Shown: in pieces, positions 59,945 to 64,000 of the stretch
How positions within the stretch are numbered: position 1 is the first letter of the stretch
How the letters are laid out: the number at the start of each line of letters is the position of its first letter
Source: Herbiconiux oxytropis
GTDB lineage: Bacteria; Actinomycetota; Actinomycetes; Actinomycetales; Microbacteriaceae
Direction: 5' to 3'
Assembly (NCBI RefSeq): GCF_024979315.1
Contig: NZ_JANLCK010000002.1
Coordinates: 186,001-250,000 of the forward strand
DNA: 64,000 nucleotides
Translations under genes and position numbers: made by a program
Notes under the pieces: model-generated
The model's input: only the letters and a program-made list of their open reading frames with translations
The model's database searches: none
Told to the model about the DNA's origin: nothing

Positions 59945-59990
59945 CGTCACTGCGCACACATCCCGTGCCTCGTCGGTGTGGAAAGTGACG
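59945..59990 (-). terminator. Interrupted hairpin after the SHOCT gene
   Basis: CGTCACT (59945-59951) pairs with AGTGACG (59984-59990), and CACAC (59955-59959) with GTGTG (59976-59980). It lies just downstream of the SHOCT stop and upstream of the peptidase promoter. Confidence 0.4.
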
Positions 59991-60003
59991 GGTCGGCGGA
60001 GGG

Positions 60004-60396
60004 TCAGGCGAGGAGCTTGCCCTTGGCGGCGGTGAACTCGGCGTCGGTGAGCACGCCGGCATCTTTGAGGGCCGCCAGCTTCTGGAGCTCGGCGATGATG
60101 TCGACGCCCCCGGCGGCGGCGCCAGGGGCAGCGGGTGAAGCGGATGCGGGTGGCGGCACCGCGGGCGCCACTCCGGCGGCCGGCTGCTGGGCGGCGACGG
60201 CGGCAGCGGCGGCCGCGTCGATCTGCGCCTGCTGCTGCTGGGCGGCGTACGCCTGCTGCTGCTCGGCGCTCTCGGCGCGGGCCTGCTGGCGGTTCCGCAT
60301 CCCGCCCGTCACCATGGAGGCTGTTCCCGCCACCACGGCGGTGCGGGCGGCGAGGCCGAGGAGGCCGGGACGGCCCATCCGTCGGAACATGGGCAT
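60004..60396 (-). CDS. SHOCT-domain protein with Gln/Ala-rich linker
   Basis: A 130-aa protein. The short N-terminus contains a weak membrane-interacting stretch (GLLGLAARTAVVAGTASMV). A Gln/Ala-rich helical linker (about 38-70) and a Pro/Ala spacer follow. The C-terminal SHOCT domain (about 98-130) is ELQKLAALKDAGVLTDAEF then KGKLL. The ATG follows AGGAG by seven bases. Paired with the DUF6325 gene just upstream, an arrangement common in actinobacteria; both are of unknown function. Confidence 0.82.
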   Translation of the reverse strand: MPMFRRMGRPGLLGLAARTAVVAGTASMVTGGMRNRQQARAESAEQQQAYAAQQQQAQIDAAAAAAVAAQQPAAGVAPAVPPPASASPAAPGAAAGGVDIIAELQKLAALKDAGVLTDAEFTAAKGKLLA

Positions 60397-60437
60397 CTGG
60401 TTCTCCTGTTCGAGTGGTGGTGCGGGGGTGGTGCCGG

Positions 60438-60863
60438 TCAGGCCGTGATGGCGGCGAGGACCTCGTTGACGACGGGGGCCGGGATGCGCTCGGTGCTGAG
60501 CACCGAGCCGCGCCCGGCCGCGAGCTTCGAGGCGAGCGCCTTCGCCCAGGTGAGCTCCACCACGAGCAGGGCGGCGGAGGAGCCGGCGGGGATCTCGCTC
60601 GCGAGCTCCTCGACATCCTCGATCGAGGCCAGTCCCGTCGCCTCGAGAGCCACGGCATCGAGACCGATCGAGTCGCCCGCCTCGTCGAGCTCGAGCACGG
60701 TCAGCTCGCCCTCCGGCGAGCGCGTCACGAAGAGCAGGTCGAGCAGCCGCACGGCGCCGGCGTCGATCACATCGCGGAAGGCGTCGACGATCTCGGGGCC
60801 GGGGCGCTCGCCCTCGAAGCCCACCAGGATCAGCTCGACGGGGCCGTAGCGGAATTCGGTCAT
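60438..60863 (-). CDS. DUF6325-family protein
   Basis: A 141-aa protein. The first half (EFRYGPVELILVGFEGERPGPEIVDAF) has an alpha/beta ferredoxin-like pattern also seen in DUF1269-type stress proteins. The second half is two helices around a WAKALASKL segment. It lacks membrane helices. The start has AGGATG upstream. Probably one operon with the SHOCT gene 41 bp downstream. Role unknown. Confidence 0.78.
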   Translation of the reverse strand: MTEFRYGPVELILVGFEGERPGPEIVDAFRDVIDAGAVRLLDLLFVTRSPEGELTVLELDEAGDSIGLDAVALEATGLASIEDVEELASEIPAGSSAALLVVELTWAKALASKLAAGRGSVLSTERIPAPVVNEVLAAITA

Positions 60864-60965
60864 GGGACATCCTCGCCTCGGGCCAGCGTGCCGGAGCGAC
60901 CCGTAGCCGTCTTCGCGCTGCTGGTCGGCACGCTATCAGCCCGAGGCGGCACGCGACCAGCGTCC

Positions 60966-60980
60966 TAGGCTGAACGGGTG
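60966..60980 (+). promoter_or_regulatory. Leaderless promoter of the MATE gene
   Basis: TAGGCT (60966-60971), six bases, GTG at 60978. Confidence 0.58.
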
Positions 60981-62369
60981 CTGACGATCGACCGCGACAT
61001 CCTGCGCTTGGCGGTGCCGGCGCTCGGCGCACTCGTGGCGGAGCCGTTGTTCCTGCTCACGGACACCGCTCTCGTGGGTCACCTCGGTGAGACGCCGCTC
61101 GCCGCCCTCGGGGTGGCGGGTGCGGTGCTGCAGACGGTGGTGGGGCTGCTCATCTTCCTCGCCTACGCCACGACGCCGGCGGTCGCCAGGCGGCTCGGGG
61201 CAGGGGATGCTCCGGGGGCCATCAAGGCGGGGATCGACGGCATGTGGCTCGCGCTCGGCGCGGGCGTCGTGCTCGCGTTCCTGGGGTGGCCGCTCGCGGG
61301 GTCGGTGGTGCGGCTGTTCGGCTCCACGGCGGCCGTCTCCGAGGCCGCGACCACCTACCTCACGATCTCCCTCATCGGGCTGCCCGGCATGCTCGTCGTG
61401 ATCGCGGCGACCGGGCTGCTGCGGGGGCTGCAGGACACGCGCACGCCGCTCGTCGTGGCGGTCGGCGGGTTCGCGGTCAACGCGATGCTGAACGCGCTGT
61501 TCATCTACGGCTTCGGCTGGGGGATCGCCGGATCCGCGATCGGCACGGTGCTCGCCCAGTGGGGGATGGCCGCGGTCTACGTGGTGATCGCGGTGCGGGC
61601 GGCCCGGCGGGTGGCGGTGTCGCTCCGCCCAGGGCTCGACGGGGTCGGCGGGGCGGCGATGGCGGGAGGCTGGCTCCTCCTCCGCACCGCGAGCCTGCGG
61701 GCAGCGCTGCTCGCGTCGATCGCCGTGGCGGCGGGCTTCGGGGTGACCTCGCTCGCGGCGTTCCAGATCGCCATGACGATCTTCACGACCCTCGCCTTCG
61801 TGCTCGATGCCCTCGCGATCGCGGGCCAGGCGATGGTGGGGCACGGGCTCGGCGCCGCCGACGTCGACCGCGTGCACGCCGTGACCCGGCGGCTCGTGCG
61901 CTGGGGACTGCTGTCGGGCGTGGTGCTCGGTGCTCTCGTGGCGGTGCTCGCGCCGTTCGCGGGGCCGGTGTTCTCGTCGTCGGCGTCGGTGCAGCAGGCG
62001 GTCACGGCGGTGCTTCTCGCGATGGCAGTGGGCGTGCCGCTCGCCGGCTACGTCTTCGTGCTCGACGGCGTGCTCATCGGCGCGGGCGACGCCCGGTACC
62101 TCGCCCTGACGGGGCTTGTGAACCTCGCGATGTACGCGCCGCTGCTGGCGGCGGTGGCGGTGGTCTTCACGCGGGGCGGGGGTGCGGATGCGGTGGGCAC
62201 CGCCGACGCGCTCAGCAGCGCAGGGCCGCCGGATGCCATCGGCGGGGTCGCCGCGCTGGTCTGGCTCTGGCTCGCATTCGGCCTCGGCTACATCGGCGCC
62301 CGCGCGCTCACCCTCGGCCTCCGCGCCCGCGGCTCCCGCTGGATCGTGACGGGCGCCCCCGCCGCCTGA
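60978..62369 (+). CDS. MATE-family efflux transporter (DinF-like)
   Basis: A 463-aa polytopic protein with twelve hydrophobic segments in two six-helix halves. The first half has DTALVGHLGETPLAALG, the DinF-type signature of the first helix pair. It exports organic cations or drugs in exchange for H+ or Na+. A Gly/Ala/Asp-rich loop interrupts the last helix pair (about 400-425). Leaderless GTG start. In E. coli dinF is SOS-linked, but no SOS box is visible here. Confidence 0.9.
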   Translation: MLTIDRDILRLAVPALGALVAEPLFLLTDTALVGHLGETPLAALGVAGAVLQTVVGLLIFLAYATTPAVARRLGAGDAPGAIKAGIDGMWLALGAGVVLAFLGWPLAGSVVRLFGSTAAVSEAATTYLTISLIGLPGMLVVIAATGLLRGLQDTRTPLVVAVGGFAVNAMLNALFIYGFGWGIAGSAIGTVLAQWGMAAVYVVIAVRAARRVAVSLRPGLDGVGGAAMAGGWLLLRTASLRAALLASIAVAAGFGVTSLAAFQIAMTIFTTLAFVLDALAIAGQAMVGHGLGAADVDRVHAVTRRLVRWGLLSGVVLGALVAVLAPFAGPVFSSSASVQQAVTAVLLAMAVGVPLAGYVFVLDGVLIGAGDARYLALTGLVNLAMYAPLLAAVAVVFTRGGGADAVGTADALSSAGPPDAIGGVAALVWLWLAFGLGYIGARALTLGLRARGSRWIVTGAPAA

Positions 62370-62378
62370 CGGCGCGGT

Positions 62379-63191
62379 TCACACGTCCAGAAGCGCCCCT
62401 CGGACAGCGATGTCGACGGGCCCCGTGAAGTGGGCGGCCGCTCGGGAGGTGGCATCTGCGGCGGTGAGGCCATCGGCGAGGTGGGTGAGCACGAGATGGG
62501 AAGCACGGGCCGCGGTGGCGGTGCGGCCGGCGTCTTCGGGGGTGTGGTGGGCGGGAGGGGTGCGCGACGCATCCGATCGCGTCGACGGGTCGGCTTCATA
62601 GCCGCACTCCACGAGGAGGAGGTCGGCACCCTCGCCGATCTCCTCGAGGGAGAGGCACGGGGCCGAGTCACCCGAGTAGGCGAAACGGCGGGTGCCGCCG
62701 GTCGTCTGGCGCTCGTCGACCGTGAGGCCGAAGGCAGGCACGCCGTGCTGCACCGGGCCCCAGGAGAGCTCGAGATCACCGAAGCGAGCGTCTCCGAAAC
62801 CGCTCATCGGGCGGAAGTCGAACACCCTCGGCAGCTCGTCGACCGCGTTCGGGCCGAGGAAGGCGGCGAGCCGCTCGAGCAGGCTCTCGGGGCCGATGAG
62901 AGGGATCGGTGCGACCGGGCGGAGCACCGGATCGGCGAAGCGCAGGGCGTAGTAGGCCACGAGGAGATCCGCGGAGTGATCGGCGTGACGGTGCGAGATC
63001 CAGATGGCGTCGAGTTCGGAGAGGGTGATGTGACGCTGCAGTTCGGCGAGGGTGCCGGTTCCCGCGTCGATCCAGAGAGTGGTGCGCGAGCCGGCTGCCG
63101 ACCCGTCCGTGCCGCCCCGCAGGAGGTAGCCGGAGCAGGGCTCGTCCGGGCGCGGGTACGGCGTGGCGGTTCCGAGCACGGTGAGCTGCAT
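62379..63191 (-). CDS. MBL-fold metallo-hydrolase, RNase Z/ElaC-like
   Basis: A 270-aa single-domain metallo-beta-lactamase-fold hydrolase. The zinc motif SHRHADHSADL is near residue 65, a later His in VQHGVPAFGL near 148, and YSGDSAPCLSLEEIG holds the bridging Asp. The VLGTATPYPRPDEPCSGYLL start and the GDSAP motif are those of the RNase Z-like branch, but the exosite arm needed for tRNA is absent. The substrate is uncertain (phosphodiesterase-type chemistry by family). Convergent with the MATE gene, 9 bp apart. Confidence 0.83.
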   Translation of the reverse strand: MQLTVLGTATPYPRPDEPCSGYLLRGGTDGSAAGSRTTLWIDAGTGTLAELQRHITLSELDAIWISHRHADHSADLLVAYYALRFADPVLRPVAPIPLIGPESLLERLAAFLGPNAVDELPRVFDFRPMSGFGDARFGDLELSWGPVQHGVPAFGLTVDERQTTGGTRRFAYSGDSAPCLSLEEIGEGADLLLVECGYEADPSTRSDASRTPPAHHTPEDAGRTATAARASHLVLTHLADGLTAADATSRAAAHFTGPVDIAVRGALLDV

Positions 63192-63235
63192 GCCTCGATT
63201 CTCCCAGGCGCTCCGCCGCGCCCGAGCCAGGTGAG

Positions 63236-64000
63236 TCAGGCGCGCGGCGGTGCCGTCGTCGCACCCCGGTGGAAGGTGCAGCGGAACACCACCGAACCCA
63301 CCTCCTCCCCCGCCAGCAGGGCACGCACTGCGCGGCCCGCCTCCCGGCCCTTCTCGGCGGCGGGCTGCACCATGGTGGTGAGGTCGTGGCCGGCGAGCCC
63401 CTCGATGGGCACGCCGTCGAAGCCCGTGAGGCTGAGGTCCTCGGGCACGCGCAGCCCGAGCTCGGCGGCCACCTGCAGCACCCCCACCGCCAGCAGGTCG
63501 CTCTGCGCGAGCACCGCCGTCGGGCGGACCTCGACCTCCACCCCGAGCAGGATCCGCGCGGCGCGCACCGCCTCGTCGACCGAGTTCCACCCGGACGACA
63601 CGGCCACCGCATCCGGGAACACGCGCCGCACCCCGGCCAGCCGATCCGCCGTCACGGTGGTGGTGAGCGAGGCCTCGCGCTCGGGCGTGATCAGACCGGT
63701 CTCGCGCGAGGGGTCGGTGGCGAGGCTCAGCACCCCCACCCGCCGGTGCCCCAGTTCGTGCAGGTGCCGCGCGAGGGTCTCGGATGCCTCGACGTTGTCG
63801 AGCGCCACGTCGACCCGCGCAGGCCCCGCCGGGGCGGCGGGCACCGGGTCGGCGGGCACCGGGTCGGCAGGCACTGGGTCGGCACCAGACGCGGACGCGG
63901 CGCCAGCGCCACCCTCGATCGACACCACCGGCACCCCGCGCCGCTCGAGCTCCACCACCACGCGGTCGAACACGGGCGAGCACCCCATCAGCACGGCGGC
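63236..64000 (-). CDS. LacI-family regulator, C-terminal part (start beyond window)
   Basis: The visible 254 residues are the periplasmic-binding-protein-like sensor domain of a LacI/GalR repressor, with the family end VPEDLSLTGFDGVPI and the usual RAVRALLAGEEV helix. The helix-turn-helix lies past base 64000, so the gene is cut by the window. A Pro/Ala insert with three ADPVP repeats, encoded by 15-bp repeats around 63835-63885, is unusual for the sensor domain. Targets are unknown; the MBL gene is 44 bp downstream on the same strand. Confidence 0.82.
   Translation of the reverse strand, partial: AAVLMGCSPVFDRVVVELERRGVPVVSIEGGAGAASASGADPVPADPVPADPVPAAPAGPARVDVALDNVEASETLARHLHELGHRRVGVLSLATDPSRETGLITPEREASLTTTVTADRLAGVRRVFPDAVAVSSGWNSVDEAVRAARILLGVEVEVRPTAVLAQSDLLAVGVLQVAAELGLRVPEDLSLTGFDGVPIEGLAGHDLTTMVQPAAEKGREAGRAVRALLAGEEVGSVVFRCTFHRGATTAPPRA

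Noticed and set aside
1-64000. tRNA, rRNA, riboswitch or insertion-sequence genes
   Set aside because: I looked for tRNA T-loop motifs, transposase domains and terminal repeats and found none I could defend by eye.

Overview
The window is high-GC actinobacterial DNA (GTG starts, ATGA/GTGA gene overlaps, very few AT-rich stretches) with gene content typical of Microbacteriaceae: coproporphyrin-type haem synthesis with HemQ, fused PutA, DUF3097, DUF3618 and LAXTG-type cell-wall sorting. The family assignment is an inference; no rRNA or tRNA gene is visible. All genes read as chromosomal, and I see no insertion sequence, prophage or CRISPR array.

Layout. 0-5.3 kb: stress/acid block with a SHOCT membrane protein, a 40-aa ORF, the operon gadB-gadC-DUF1269 and a divergent choloylglycine-hydrolase-family enzyme. 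Three DosR-like boxes lie in its intergenic DNA. 5.3-18.2 kb: a carbohydrate island in two regulated halves. The first is LacI-controlled: FGGY kinase, single-domain ABC ATPase, permease and binding lipoprotein. The second is SorC-controlled: an E2 acyltransferase, a fused E1, two small transaldolases, and a convergent PfkB kinase. 18.4-22.6 kb: DUF3097, an MFS exporter with its GntR regulator, and a sortase-anchored ice-binding protein. 22.7-30.3 kb: amino-acid catabolism (GntR, rocD, a DDAH/arginine-dihydrolase-like enzyme, Lrp, a YtrA-type GntR, putA), which can run arginine to ornithine to P5C to glutamate. The glutamate could then feed GadB. 30.3-39.2 kb: mixed housekeeping (FAD oxidoreductase, thioesterase, TrhO, ICL/PEP-mutase family, LssY-domain membrane protein, ABC exporter, YhdH-like reductase, small PH-like protein). 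39.3-53.8 kb: a nearly complete haem cluster (hemL, B, D, C, H/cpfC, Q/chdC, Y/cgoX, E, A), with an AlkB-like repair gene and three small membrane-associated stress genes inside it. 53.9-64 kb: Nudix, class-V aminotransferase and LysR genes among repeated palindromes, then a beta-lactamase-like protein, an M13 peptidase, SHOCT and DUF6325 proteins, a MATE exporter, an MBL hydrolase and a LacI regulator cut by the window end.

The most striking window-wide feature is promoter geometry. Fourteen genes have a TANNNT -10 hexamer exactly six bases before an ATG or GTG, the signature of leaderless mRNAs. This also decides several start codons (hemE, trhO). Other leads are the E1/E2/double-transaldolase operon, a hairpin that can bury the Shine-Dalgarno of the ice-binding gene, an SOS-like box before the AlkB-like gene, and an identical palindrome in three nearby intergenic gaps.
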